Positions 40,727-50,419 of a stretch of DNA of 53,851 nt are shown here, piece after piece. The stretch is from positions 1 to 53,851 of the forward strand of contig CAYZUE010000002.1 of the NCBI GenBank assembly GCA_964481825.1. The letters are read 5' to 3'. The notes below the pieces were generated by a model. That model did not search any database. It saw only the letters and a program-made list of their open reading frames with translations, and was not told where the DNA came from. The translations under genes were made by a program, and so were the position numbers. The first letter of the stretch is position 1; every line of letters begins with the position of its first letter. This DNA is from CAYZUE01 sp964481825. GTDB lineage: Archaea > Hydrothermarchaeota > Hydrothermarchaeia > Hydrothermarchaeales > JALUUU01.

Positions 40727-41875
40727 CTAGAAAAATGAGTTTTTTACTCCTTTTAAAACTCTATTAAAAATTTTATCATTACTCTTTAATTCCTTTTCTT
40801 CAAATTTAGAGAGTTCTTCAAAAAGTTTTCTTTGCTCATTGTTTAGTTTCCTTGGGGTTAAAAGTTGAACTTGGATATGCAAATCTCCTTTCCCATAACC
40901 TCGTACGTTTGGCATCCCTTTTCCTTTCAGTTTAAAAACTGTTCCAGATTGTGTTCCCGGTGGGATAGTAACCTTAGAACTTCCATTGAGAGTTGGAACA
41001 GTTATCTTGTCCCCTAGAGTAGCCTGACTTAACCCAACAGCTAATTTTAAATATATATCATTTCCTTCTCTAATGAAACGATTATGTGGTTTCACAGAAA
41101 TGACCACATAAAGATCCCCCTGAGGTGCTTGTAATTCTCCAGCATCCCCCTTACCCGCAAGTCTAAGTCTTGAACCTGAATCTATGCCTGCTGGAATATT
41201 CACCTTAAGTTTATTAGGCTTACGAACCCTACCCTTTCCAAAACATTTTGTACAGGGAGTTTCAATTACTTTACCCTTTCCATTACATTCATTACAAGGG
41301 GCAATTTTTGTGAACTGTCCAAAGGGTGTTTGACTGATGTATGATACTTGCCTCTGCCCATTACATGTTGGACACGTCTTTGAAAAAGTACCTGATTTAG
41401 CACCACTTCCTCTACACTCAATACACCTCTCCATCCGAGAATATGATACCTTTTTTTCAACACCTTTATATCCTTCTTCCAAGGTTATTTGCAAATTCGC
41501 CCTAAGATCTGCTCCTTTCCTAGGTCCTTGTCGATAACTTCCACCTCCAAAAATTGACTCGAAAATGTTACCTAGACCTCCAGATCCGAAGCCAGCATCA
41601 CCAAAAATGTCTTCAAAGTTAATGCTTCTAAATATATCCTCCTGTGAATAGTTGCCGTTAATACCTGTATGACCAAAACGATCGTACATCCCCCTCTTGT
41701 CTTCGTCACTCAAAACCCCGTAAGCAACAGATATATCCTTGAACTTTTCCTCGGCTTCAGATGATTTATTACGATCAGGATGATATTTCATAGCCAATTT
41801 ACGGTACGCCTTTTTAATCTCCTTATCTGAAGCATTTTTATTGACACCTAGAATTTCATAATAATCCTGTGGCAT
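40727..41875 (-). CDS. dnaJ: Chaperone DnaJ
   Basis: A 382-residue type I Hsp40. The J domain has the HPD at 32-34 in YHPDRN, followed by a Gly/Phe-rich linker (GDAGFGSGGLGNIFESIFGG), four zinc motifs (CIECRGSG, CPTCNGQR, CNECNGKG, CTKCFGKG) and the two C-terminal beta domains. The second motif has Arg in place of the final Gly. It stimulates the ATPase of DnaK. Its start directly abuts the dnaK stop. It is the last gene of the chaperone operon; T-rich sequence follows. Confidence 0.97.
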   Translation of the reverse strand: MPQDYYEILGVNKNASDKEIKKAYRKLAMKYHPDRNKSSEAEEKFKDISVAYGVLSDEDKRGMYDRFGHTGINGNYSQEDIFRSINFEDIFGDAGFGSGGLGNIFESIFGGGSYRQGPRKGADLRANLQITLEEGYKGVEKKVSYSRMERCIECRGSGAKSGTFSKTCPTCNGQRQVSYISQTPFGQFTKIAPCNECNGKGKVIETPCTKCFGKGRVRKPNKLKVNIPAGIDSGSRLRLAGKGDAGELQAPQGDLYVVISVKPHNRFIREGNDIYLKLAVGLSQATLGDKITVPTLNGSSKVTIPPGTQSGTVFKLKGKGMPNVRGYGKGDLHIQVQLLTPRKLNNEQRKLFEELSKFEEKELKSNDKIFNRVLKGVKNSFF

Positions 41876-43741
41876 CTATTTTTTCTCCTCATCTACATCT
41901 TCATACTCAGCTTCAACAACCTTTTCATCCTTCGTACCTTCAGCTTCTTTATTGTTTAAATTATTAGATTGCTCTTCCTGAGCTTCTTGTTGAGCTTGTT
42001 GGTACATGAGAGTAGAAATTTCGTGCATCACAGTGGTAAGTTCTTCTACCTCTTTTTTAATTTTGGATACATCCTCAGTCTTAAGAGATTCCTTAACCTT
42101 AGAAACCCCAGTTTCTACTTTCTCTTTCTGCTCCTTTGAAACTTTATCTCCCAGCTCCTTCAGAGATTTCTCGGCTGTGTATACTAAAGTATCCGCCTGA
42201 TTAAGAATCTCAACTTTCTCTTTCTTCTTCTCATCCGCTTCTGCATATTTATCAGCTTCTTTTACTTTCATATCTATTTCTTCTTTAGAAAGTTTATTAG
42301 GGGCAGTTATAGCCATTTTCTGTTCATTCCCAGAACCTAAATCTTTGGCCGTCACATTTAGAATTCCATTAGCATCAATATCGAATGTAACTTCTATCTG
42401 GGGGATTCCCCTAGGAGATGGAGGTATCCCTATAAGATTAAACCTCCCAAGAGAGATATTATCCCCTGCCATTTTACGCTCCCCTTGTAAAACATGTATT
42501 TCAACCGAGGTTTGATTGTCTGCTGCTGTTGAAAATATTTGAGTTTTTTTAGTTGGAATTGTAGTGTTCCTCTCTATCAGTTCTGTGCGAACACCTCCAA
42601 GTGTTTCAATTCCCAATGTAAGAGGTGTAACATCTAGTAACAAAATATCTTTCACTTCTCCAGCGAGAACACCTCCTTGAATAGCAGCACCCATTGCCAC
42701 GCACTCCATTGGATCAACACCTTGCTCTGGTTCTTTGCCTACGAAATGCTTGATAAAATCTCGTACAATCGGCATACGAGTTGGGCCACCAACTAAAACA
42801 ATTCTTCCTATATCTCCAGGTTGCATTTCTGCATCCGCTAAAACCTGACGCATAGGCTTTTCGCATTTTTCCATTATTGGGCGTACAAGTTTCTCAAGGG
42901 TTGCCCTTTTTATCTTTGTATCTAAGTGTTTTGGGCCGGCTTTATCAGAAGTTATAAAAGGTAAATTTATAACAGTCTCTAAGGTAGTTGAAAGCTCAAT
43001 TTTGGCTTTTTCTGCTGCTTCCGTTAAGCGTTGCTTAGATGTTGGATCATTCCTTAAATCAATAACATTATCTTTTTTAAATTCTTCAGCAATGTAATCA
43101 ACTAGTATCTTATCCATGTCAGTACCACCAAGTTGTGTATCTCCTGAAGTAGAAACTACCTCAAACACGCCTTCACTTAAATCCATTATCGTTACATCCA
43201 AAGTCCCTCCACCAAAATCGAAAACCAAAATCTTTTGGTCTCCTTTCTTATCTAATCCATATGCTAATGATGCTGCGGTTGGTTCATTAATAATGCGGAC
43301 TACTTTAAGGCCTGCGATTTCACCAGCATCTTTAGTTGCTTGTCTTTGATTATCATTAAAATATGCTGGAACAGTTATGACTGCTTTTTTAACAGATTCA
43401 CCAATGAATGCTTTTGAATCTTGTTTTATTTTTTGAAGAATGAATGAGGATATATCCTGTGGAGTATATTCTTTTTTGAAAATACTATATTTATGCGTAG
43501 TTCCAATCTTTCTCTTAGCAGCTACTATTGTACCTTCAGGATTACTTACTGCTTGCCTCCGAGCAGGTTCACCAACAAGCCGTTGTCCATCTTCAGTAAA
43601 TGCAACAACCGAAGGAAAGGCTTTACCTCCTAATGTAGCTCCTTCGGCACTAGGTATAATTGTTGGTCGCCCTCCTTGTATTACTGCAGCAGCAGAATTA
43701 CTGGTTCCTAAATCTATGCCTATAATCTTTTCCATTCCCAT
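41876..43741 (-). CDS. dnaK: Chaperone DnaK (Hsp70)
   Basis: A 621-residue bacterial-type Hsp70. The N-terminal IGIDLGTSNSAAAVIQGG, the phosphate-2 motif VFDFGGGTLDVTIMDLS, and IVLVGGPTRMPIVRDFI mark the ATPase domain; LLLDVTPLTLGIETLGGV is the interdomain linker; the substrate domain and helical lid end in an acidic tail YEDVDEEKK. An AGAGGTGA ribosome binding site sits before the ATG at 43741. It is 5 bases after grpE. Bacterial-type DnaK occurs in some archaea only and is usually regarded as acquired. Confidence 0.98.
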   Translation of the reverse strand: MGMEKIIGIDLGTSNSAAAVIQGGRPTIIPSAEGATLGGKAFPSVVAFTEDGQRLVGEPARRQAVSNPEGTIVAAKRKIGTTHKYSIFKKEYTPQDISSFILQKIKQDSKAFIGESVKKAVITVPAYFNDNQRQATKDAGEIAGLKVVRIINEPTAASLAYGLDKKGDQKILVFDFGGGTLDVTIMDLSEGVFEVVSTSGDTQLGGTDMDKILVDYIAEEFKKDNVIDLRNDPTSKQRLTEAAEKAKIELSTTLETVINLPFITSDKAGPKHLDTKIKRATLEKLVRPIMEKCEKPMRQVLADAEMQPGDIGRIVLVGGPTRMPIVRDFIKHFVGKEPEQGVDPMECVAMGAAIQGGVLAGEVKDILLLDVTPLTLGIETLGGVRTELIERNTTIPTKKTQIFSTAADNQTSVEIHVLQGERKMAGDNISLGRFNLIGIPPSPRGIPQIEVTFDIDANGILNVTAKDLGSGNEQKMAITAPNKLSKEEIDMKVKEADKYAEADEKKKEKVEILNQADTLVYTAEKSLKELGDKVSKEQKEKVETGVSKVKESLKTEDVSKIKKEVEELTTVMHEISTLMYQQAQQEAQEEQSNNLNNKEAEGTKDEKVVEAEYEDVDEEKK

Positions 43742-43746
43742 TTATT

Positions 43747-44235
43747 TCACCTCTTAGATACCTTGACCTTAGAATATCTGATAACCTTGTCTTTTAGCAA
43801 GTAGCCACTTTGGATTTCATCTAGAATTATTCCTTCTTCAGCATCTTTTGTTTGTTCTTTAATTAAAGCATCATGTCTACAAGGGTCAAACTTATCCCCA
43901 AGACATTTAATCTTAATTACCCCCTCATTAGCTAGAGTTTCTTTCAATTGATTAACGACCATCTCAACACCCTGTAAAATAGCTCCCTTACTACCCTTGG
44001 ATCCTCCAGTTAAAGCCCTATCAAAATTTTCGTAAATGTCTATAATCTTTAAAATTAAAGGTTCTCTAGATGAAGTTATAAGAGTTTCTTTTTCTAAAGA
44101 AATCCTTTTTTCTAAATTCTCAAAATCTGCCTGTAAATATTTAATCCTACTTTTATAGCCTTCAATCTCTTTATCCTTATCTTCAATTTGTTTTTTTAGA
44201 GATTTTAACGTTGATTTAGTTGTCTTTGGACTCAT
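43747..44235 (-). CDS. grpE: Nucleotide exchange factor GrpE
   Basis: A 162-residue GrpE. An N-terminal coiled coil (KSLKKQIEDKDKEIEGYKSR, about 9-50) is followed by ENFDRAL, GVEMVVNQLKETLANEGVI, and the beta domain ending VIRYSKVKVSK. The protein is short at the N-terminus compared with many bacterial ones. It releases ADP from DnaK. AAGGTGG lies 4 bases before the ATG, and a TATA-like CATATAATA at 44262-44270 is the candidate promoter of the grpE-dnaK-dnaJ operon. Confidence 0.95.
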   Translation of the reverse strand: MSPKTTKSTLKSLKKQIEDKDKEIEGYKSRIKYLQADFENLEKRISLEKETLITSSREPLILKIIDIYENFDRALTGGSKGSKGAILQGVEMVVNQLKETLANEGVIKIKCLGDKFDPCRHDALIKEQTKDAEEGIILDEIQSGYLLKDKVIRYSKVKVSKR

Positions 44236-44390
44236 AAAACCACCTTAAAGTAGATGAACTGTATTATATGCACAAAAAACGACTAACAAGAATAAATATT
44301 TTAGTAACAAAAAGTTAGAATTTCAAGATTACTCTGAAAAAAATAAAGAGATATTGATGTAAAGTGAAGCCTAAATTAATTGGATTTATA

Positions 44391-44924
44391 TTATAGATGA
44401 GACTTCTCAATTTTATCGCAGACCTCATCCAGACATTGAATCCATATATCATCATTTAAATTAGGAAACGAATAAGTTGCATTAACCATAAAAAACCTGC
44501 TCAAACTCATTGTTGGGATATTACTAAAATTTTTAAGGCTTTGAAAAGTTGCATTCATTAAATCAAGGTGCGATCCTAGTACCATTACTAAATCCGGCCT
44601 TCCATAACCTTCAATTCCACCCCATTTATTATCAGTAGCAACATTGGTTATCTCAACTACAGCCATCTCAACATAATTTGTGAATCCTCGTTCTTTTAGA
44701 AATTTACCAGAATGTGCAGTAGCAACAATCGGCATATCTAAAGCTCTAGAGAGTCTAATGATTCTATCAAGTGGAGCTCCATCTAGATCCATAATTCGTG
44801 AACCAATAATCACAGTTGGTTTATCTGCATTACTAATAATCCTAACTGCAGTATCTGGTTCAATTGGACGTGCTTGACTAGAGCCTGCATGATGGGTTTT
44901 CACCCATGAAGTAATTCGCTCCAT
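44391..44924 (-). CDS. cdhB: Acetyl-CoA decarbonylase/synthase epsilon subunit
   Basis: A 177-residue subunit that packs against CdhA in the CO dehydrogenase part of the archaeal ACDS complex and has a Rossmann-like fold of the DHS-domain type. The segments RPIEPDTAVRIISNADKP, VIIGSRIMDLDGAPLDRII and YGRPDLVMVLGSHLDLMNA are characteristic. Its ATG comes 1 base after the cdhA stop. No cdhC, cdhD or cdhE lies within the window; the next gene on the strand is grpE, 155 bases on. Confidence 0.92.
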   Translation of the reverse strand: MERITSWVKTHHAGSSQARPIEPDTAVRIISNADKPTVIIGSRIMDLDGAPLDRIIRLSRALDMPIVATAHSGKFLKERGFTNYVEMAVVEITNVATDNKWGGIEGYGRPDLVMVLGSHLDLMNATFQSLKNFSNIPTMSLSRFFMVNATYSFPNLNDDIWIQCLDEVCDKIEKSHL

Positions 44925-44925
44925 C

Positions 44926-47265
44926 TTAAGATACCCTCTGCCTTATCATTCTCTCAAGAAGCGTTGGATCTGGAATAGTTTTTTCCTTCCACTGGACTTT
45001 CTTTAAAATCTTCTTAATTTCATCTTTTTCAGTAATTGGTATATCGCCTTCCACCCGAATATAAGTGTGTATATCTGGAGGCATTCTCCCATAATATCGC
45101 TTATATAGATCAGTGTAATGGGTAAGCTTTATCTGTCTCCCTTTTGTAGTATCATTTGGACGCATCACGAGTCGCGCAATAGCTATGATAGCCTCCTCTT
45201 TACTTTCTGCCACATATGCTAGATGCGCTGGCATGGCATCACCAATAAGTTTATCACCATTTTTTGCATTGAACAATTCCCAGGTTTTTGGCTTATCGTT
45301 CCGACCTAAATAAAGGCGCCTATATTTTACTCCAGTTGGCCCCATTATAGTTGGTATACCCCATCTATTTAAACCAGTCCCGATAGAAAGCGCTTTTTGG
45401 GAATAAGTTCCCCAAACAACACCCACAGCACCAACTCGGTTATGGATATAATCTGCGATCTCCTCGAAATTGGCACGGAGATCACGCCTAGCAAAGATGT
45501 GTGGAATCTTGATTGCTGCACCTAAAATGTGAGAGTTTGACACACATGATCCACAATTTGCAAGACTTGACTGATCAAAATCGCCAGGATATTTTTCATA
45601 TAAGGACTTTCCATCCTCATCATGATACATAGCTAAAGACATAGCAGCACACCCACTAGTAACAACGATATAGCGCCTTTTGAGAAATTCTTCAGCAATT
45701 TCAGCGACTTCTTTAGCCCCATTAGCATAATTGTTACACCCTGCAAAGGCAACAACCCCTGGTATCTCTCCAAAAACTATTGGACGACCGACATGTCTAA
45801 TCTCGGTATCTAGGATTGGCCCACGCCCGGATCTTATCATAAATTTCTGTTCTTTTATCATCTTTTCAGATGCTTTCTCCATCATAGAAATTATTGGTAT
45901 ATCTTTTGGACACGCCTGCTCACATCTACCACACCCTATGCAATGTTCGCGAAGCTCAGATAATCCTTCGAAATCTGCTATTTTGCCCTTGGTCATTGCT
46001 TCACTAATATGTAAATCTGGTGGACAATGGCGCCTACATTCCTCGCACGCCGTACATTTTTTTGCTTCAATAATAACATTTTTCCCATTAGGTATCGCCT
46101 TTCTTCCCTCTCTTAAAGGAGCGATTGCTTCAGCAGCCTTAATAGCAACTTCCCCAACTTTCTCTTCTTTAAGTATCATTGCCCCCCTTATGTCTCTATT
46201 TACCAGCTTATTCACAATTTCATCAGCAGGTATTCGAGTCATATCAGGAAGACCTGCAGTTGCTTTATCATTAGTGGTTAAAACTAGAGAACCTACCTTC
46301 TCAGCTTCCTCCAAAATATCAGTCCTAATACACTGCTCATCCAATATTATTATATCAGCTATTCCAGAACGAATGAAACGTATTTGCTCAGACATTGGGC
46401 CTATTATCTTGGATTTTGGATTCAATCTAGTTAAGTCATGGGCAGTGCAACATATTCCTGCAATCTCCACATCATCCATTTTATTATAGGCTTCCGCATA
46501 TGTAACAACTTCAGCCCCAGCTGCCACATTGTGCCCTATCATAAGGATAACTGGCTTTTTACCATCTACTGTTCCAGCACCTATCTCTGCTAGAGGTGCA
46601 TCAGCCTGACCAACAGGGAAATCATAACCTACAATCTGAACTATATCCCCTACCTCTTTCACAAGGTTATCAACCATGCCTATATGTAATGCCTTTGACT
46701 CAAAGTCTTTATAGTTACCCTCTTGTCCTGTATGAATTGAGGCTAAAACATTCTGAATTTCCCCCTCGGCATAATCCAAAGCTTCCTTAAAATCTCCCAA
46801 AGTTCGAGGTTTTATTCCTGTAACCGTTCGTGTAATAGGTGCCTCACAAGCAATATCAAGCCCCATATCTATTTTAAAATCATTTCCAAGCCTCTGAATC
46901 TGAACCCCTAAAACATGTCTCGCATGAGCTCCGTGACAAGCCGCACCTATTACGGATTCTAGAGCAATCGTACGTGCTTGTTGATTCTTTTGATCAATTC
47001 CACATGCCCCTTTCTTTCCATTTGTTAGGTCACATTTCCCATATGCACAATTACAACACATATCGCATATAGGAGAATAAAAAGGATCATAACGATTCAA
47101 TAGTTTCATATCCCATTCTCTTAACTCTGAAAGAGTGGGCATAGGTGTAGGACCCATAGGTTCATCCCAATCATCCTCAATTTTACCTAGTACTATTTCA
47201 ACATTCCCCATTTTTAAACTTGGAGATTTCATTTGATCTATCTTAACTTTTTGATTATTAACCAT
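44926..47265 (-). CDS. cdhA: CO dehydrogenase, ACDS alpha subunit
   Basis: A 779-residue subunit that interconverts CO and CO2 at an Ni-Fe-S cluster. A Cys cluster at 67-88 (CDMCCNCAYGKCDL, then GACG) is the B/D-cluster region, GAACHGAHARHVLG at 108-120 is typical of the family, two ferredoxin-type motifs C404-x2-C407-x2-C410-x3-C414 and C442-x2-C445-x2-C448-x3-C452 mark the archaeal insertion, and the later VVTSGCAAMSLAMY and NCGSCVSNSHI provide C-cluster ligands. A GGGTGG ribosome binding site is at 47273-47278. It is expected to work in autotrophic acetyl-CoA formation or acetate breakdown. Confidence 0.97.
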   Translation of the reverse strand: MVNNQKVKIDQMKSPSLKMGNVEIVLGKIEDDWDEPMGPTPMPTLSELREWDMKLLNRYDPFYSPICDMCCNCAYGKCDLTNGKKGACGIDQKNQQARTIALESVIGAACHGAHARHVLGVQIQRLGNDFKIDMGLDIACEAPITRTVTGIKPRTLGDFKEALDYAEGEIQNVLASIHTGQEGNYKDFESKALHIGMVDNLVKEVGDIVQIVGYDFPVGQADAPLAEIGAGTVDGKKPVILMIGHNVAAGAEVVTYAEAYNKMDDVEIAGICCTAHDLTRLNPKSKIIGPMSEQIRFIRSGIADIIILDEQCIRTDILEEAEKVGSLVLTTNDKATAGLPDMTRIPADEIVNKLVNRDIRGAMILKEEKVGEVAIKAAEAIAPLREGRKAIPNGKNVIIEAKKCTACEECRRHCPPDLHISEAMTKGKIADFEGLSELREHCIGCGRCEQACPKDIPIISMMEKASEKMIKEQKFMIRSGRGPILDTEIRHVGRPIVFGEIPGVVAFAGCNNYANGAKEVAEIAEEFLKRRYIVVTSGCAAMSLAMYHDEDGKSLYEKYPGDFDQSSLANCGSCVSNSHILGAAIKIPHIFARRDLRANFEEIADYIHNRVGAVGVVWGTYSQKALSIGTGLNRWGIPTIMGPTGVKYRRLYLGRNDKPKTWELFNAKNGDKLIGDAMPAHLAYVAESKEEAIIAIARLVMRPNDTTKGRQIKLTHYTDLYKRYYGRMPPDIHTYIRVEGDIPITEKDEIKKILKKVQWKEKTIPDPTLLERMIRQRVS

Positions 47266-47491
47266 ATTTTAGCCACCCAATTATGAAAATAATTCTTAAG
47301 GATTAGATAAATAATTATTCCCATTTACAAATATTATTTGAAATGCGAAATAAATGAGCAATCTTTTTTCGTATTTATTCCTCCATTTACTAACTTTCAA
47401 CCGAAATAGGCAGGGATAAATTAGCAATTATTTTGTTAGTTAAGTAATAAGTAGATTGATAAATTATAACCTATAAAAAGGTATATGCAAA
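47266..47491. promoter_or_regulatory. Divergent promoter region between cdhA and the HD-domain gene
   Basis: A 226-base AT-rich gap. For the plus gene, ATAACCTATAAAAAGG (47467-47482) combines a TATA-like run with an AAGGT ribosome binding site close to the ATG. For cdhA, AATAATTATTTATC on the minus strand (about 47307-47320) is the best TATA candidate, leaving a leader of about 20 bases. No repeats were recognised. Confidence 0.4.
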
Positions 47492-48229
47492 ATGCCCCCT
47501 TTTAAAAATCATCTGGAAACAAGCAAAGAGAGAACCGGTAACGAGCACATTCAAGTTCATGAATGGCTTGATATTAACTTAGAAAAAAAATCTTACAGAC
47601 ACGATCTGTTAAATATATCTGAAAATTACACACATGTGATCAACACTTTTGGATACGAAGGTGGATTGGAATGGTTGCACCATATAACCCAAGATCTAGA
47701 AAAGAAAACAAATGAGATAGAACTCTTAAAAAAAATTGGGGTGCCTCAAAAAGCTATTCAGCATAGCATTAAAGTGGCAGAAAAATCGTTGGAAATTGCA
47801 GCAAGGGTAAAGAAAAAAACTGATATTGAAATAATTCGACAAGGGGGCCTATTCCATGATATAGGTAAATCAAAAACTTTTGATATTGAACACGGTAAAA
47901 TAGGGGCTGAGATAGCTCTGGAACTAGGGATGCCCAAGAATGTTATGTCTATTATAGAAAAGCATATACGAGGAGGTATGAGCAAGGTAGAAGCAGAAGA
48001 ATTAGGACTTCCTATTAAAGATTACCGTCTGAAATCCTTAGAGGAAAAGATAGTAATTTACAGTGATCGGATTGTAGATATAATCCAGGACAATGTGGCT
48101 ACCGATAAAGAAGCAGAATTAAAATTTGAAGAAATACTTGAAAAATACGAAAGGTACGGAAAAACCTCCAAAACAAAAGCAAGATATTTTAATCTTCATA
48201 ATGAGATACAAAACTGGATGAAAATGTGA
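47492..48229 (+). CDS. HD-domain phosphohydrolase-like protein with N-terminal extension
   Basis: A 245-residue protein. Residues about 85-215 are an HDIG-type domain with H91, H122-D123 in LFHDIGKSKTF, H134 and H158 as candidate metal ligands, as in small archaeal HDIG proteins. The N-terminal 75 residues carry a separate pattern, HIQVHEWLDINL followed by SYRHDLLNI and WLHHIT, rich in His and reminiscent of small HxxVHxWxD...RH proteins, but I cannot name a family with confidence. The substrate (nucleotide or phosphoester) is unknown. The stop overlaps the GTG start of the transporter gene (GTGA), so the two are coupled. Confidence 0.8.
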   Translation: MPPFKNHLETSKERTGNEHIQVHEWLDINLEKKSYRHDLLNISENYTHVINTFGYEGGLEWLHHITQDLEKKTNEIELLKKIGVPQKAIQHSIKVAEKSLEIAARVKKKTDIEIIRQGGLFHDIGKSKTFDIEHGKIGAEIALELGMPKNVMSIIEKHIRGGMSKVEAEELGLPIKDYRLKSLEEKIVIYSDRIVDIIQDNVATDKEAELKFEEILEKYERYGKTSKTKARYFNLHNEIQNWMKM

Positions 48230-49419
48230 ATCCTGAAAAAATAATCGATTTCTTTAGCCTTCGCCGGAATGTTGCAGTGGTTTCAGGTGCAGGTTTTCTT
48301 TTATCATTAGGGGAAGAATTGTGGTCAAGATTTCTTCCTAAATATCTTGAAGTACTAGGATCAAGTGTTTTTGTAATAGGACTTTTTGGGTCACTTAAGG
48401 ATTTGTTGGATGCAATTTACCAGTATCCTGGAGGCTGGGCAGCTGATAAATTTGGGAGAAAAAAGTCTTTAGTAGTATTTAGCTTATTAGCATTAATAGG
48501 GTATTGGGTATATCTCCTCTCTCCTTCCTACCCATTTATATTCCTGGGATTGTTTTTTGTAATGGCCTGGAGTAGTCTAGCTCTACCAGCAACCTTTGCG
48601 ATAATAGGGGATTCTCTACCAATTGAAAAAAGAACAATGGGATTCACCGTACAATCGATCTTAAAGAGAGTACCCATCGTTATAGCTCCCCCTCTAGGGG
48701 GATTTATAATTTTTAAATATGGACTTGTAGATGGTTTCAGGATAGGAGTTATTATAACCATAGCATTTGCAATCCTTGCAGTTATTATCCAACGAAATTA
48801 TTATGTAGAAGCTTCCTATAAGACCACAAAAAAAAGCAACTTTTTTAAACAGTATCATGAAATGAACACAAACCTTAAAAGACTCCTTTTGACAGACATT
48901 CTCATAAGATTTTCAGAGGGGATCCCGAAAGTTTTCTTAATCCTTTACATAATAAATGTGTTAGGATTTAATTCCTTACAGTTTGGTTCTTTCATAGCTA
49001 TTCAAATGCTAGTCTCTATTATCATTTATGTACCTGTAGCTAAATTTGCTGATAAAATCGGACGGAAACCATTTATTACTCTTACATTTATTTTTTTTTC
49101 TTTATTTCCTCTAGCAGTTGTCCTTTCAAACAACATTGAATTCTTAGTATTAGCATTTCTTATTGCAGGACTCCGCGAGATAGGGGAACCTGCAAGAAAA
49201 GCCTTGATAGTTGATCTAGCTCCAAAAGAAGCAAGAGGACGACAGGTGGGCGTTTACTATCTGATAAGAAGTTTAGCTGTTTTTCCAGCGTCAATTGTAG
49301 GGGCGTTTCTCTGGACACTCTCACCTCAGCTTCTTTTTTATATATCCTCTGGTATTGGTGTTCTAGGTACAATCATCTTTATTATTACTGTAAAAGAGAA
49401 TTATCTTTTCAGAAAATAA
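48226..49419 (+). CDS. Major facilitator superfamily transporter
   Basis: A 397-residue membrane protein with about twelve hydrophobic helices. The family loop motif appears as GGWAADKFGRKKSL at about 67-80 and again as KFADKIGRKPFI between helices 8 and 9. GGFIIFKYGLVDGFR and RGRQVGVYYLIRS are further MFS-like loops. The start is GTG at 48226. Its substrate is not readable; the translational coupling with the HD-domain gene could link it to a phosphorylated or nucleotide-like compound. Confidence 0.9.
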   Translation: MNPEKIIDFFSLRRNVAVVSGAGFLLSLGEELWSRFLPKYLEVLGSSVFVIGLFGSLKDLLDAIYQYPGGWAADKFGRKKSLVVFSLLALIGYWVYLLSPSYPFIFLGLFFVMAWSSLALPATFAIIGDSLPIEKRTMGFTVQSILKRVPIVIAPPLGGFIIFKYGLVDGFRIGVIITIAFAILAVIIQRNYYVEASYKTTKKSNFFKQYHEMNTNLKRLLLTDILIRFSEGIPKVFLILYIINVLGFNSLQFGSFIAIQMLVSIIIYVPVAKFADKIGRKPFITLTFIFFSLFPLAVVLSNNIEFLVLAFLIAGLREIGEPARKALIVDLAPKEARGRQVGVYYLIRSLAVFPASIVGAFLWTLSPQLLFYISSGIGVLGTIIFIITVKENYLFRK

Positions 49420-49471
49420 TACAACTCAAAAAAAGACATATTATAAATTTTAGTGATGAAAGAAAGATTAT

Positions 49472-50419
49472 TCACCTTTTATTCTTACTTCCTTTTTGCT
49501 TAGCCTGCTTTGCCATATCACCGACTGTTGTGGCTACAAAGACACGACCTTCAGGGTGATAAATGTTAACTAAGGAATTGTCATCAACAAGTTCTTTCAG
49601 CGATTTAATAGATTCAGGATTGCAAGTAGCACCTAAAGCACAAGCTGAAGTCGCTCTAACTTCTTCCCTAGAATCTTTAAGTAGACCTAGTAAGAGTGGG
49701 ATAGAATCTTGAATTAAGTCTGGGTTGTTAATACCAATCAGGGCAAGAGCATAGGCTGCGTTTTCTTTAAGTATAGGATCATTTTTAAGAAATTCTATAA
49801 GACGAGGGATTATATCTTTTACTAAGTCAATATTTTCTTTTCCTATATGCCCAAGTATGTAAATCGCATTAGTTATTATTACATCATTTTCATAGTCAAG
49901 GGCTTGAATAAAATCTTTTGAATAACTCGTTAATAATGCGGGATTTCCTCTTGCAAATAAAGCCAGAGAGCACGCGGCATTTGCCTTAATGATATCACTA
50001 CCATTCTTAAGATAATAAATGAGTTTGGTAACAGCTTCGCCAACAAGCTCTGGGTGATCCTCACCTATTAACGCTAGCGCATAACTGGCATTACGTCGAA
50101 TATTCAGGTTATTATCATCAAACAGTTTAAAGAATTTGTCGACTCCAGATTGAATAGCATCTGGCATACTATCCCCAAGTGTGGCGAGGGTAGCAACAGC
50201 GGCTGACCTTACACCTTCATCCTCATCCTCTAACAAAGAAAATAGGATATCAACAAATTTTGCTACTAATAATGGATCCTCTTCTCCCAATTTACATAGG
50301 ACATAAATAGCATTTGTTTTGACCTCTGGATTACTTCCTTGTAAAAACTCCCTAAAAAGATGACTATCTTTCTTAGCAACTTCTTCAAGTTTCAAATCAG
50401 AATTTAGATCTGTACTCAT
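49472..50419 (-). CDS. HEAT-repeat protein
   Basis: A 315-residue protein made of about seven HEAT or Armadillo-like repeats of some 38 residues, with recurring DEGVRSAAVATLATLG, NLNIRRNASYALALIG, SDIIKANAACSLALFA, DPILKENAAYALALIG and REEVRATSACALGATC. The helical array should serve as a protein-binding scaffold. No catalytic motif such as a lyase His pair is present. It stands alone; the end KQAKQKGSKNKR is basic. The partner is unknown. Confidence 0.85.
   Translation of the reverse strand: MSTDLNSDLKLEEVAKKDSHLFREFLQGSNPEVKTNAIYVLCKLGEEDPLLVAKFVDILFSLLEDEDEGVRSAAVATLATLGDSMPDAIQSGVDKFFKLFDDNNLNIRRNASYALALIGEDHPELVGEAVTKLIYYLKNGSDIIKANAACSLALFARGNPALLTSYSKDFIQALDYENDVIITNAIYILGHIGKENIDLVKDIIPRLIEFLKNDPILKENAAYALALIGINNPDLIQDSIPLLLGLLKDSREEVRATSACALGATCNPESIKSLKELVDDNSLVNIYHPEGRVFVATTVGDMAKQAKQKGSKNKR

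Noticed and set aside
45731..46489. A 252-residue plus-strand open frame inside cdhA
   Set aside because: It is antisense to a well-conserved gene with clear motifs, has no ribosome binding site and looks like a shadow frame rich in Ser, Pro and Ile.
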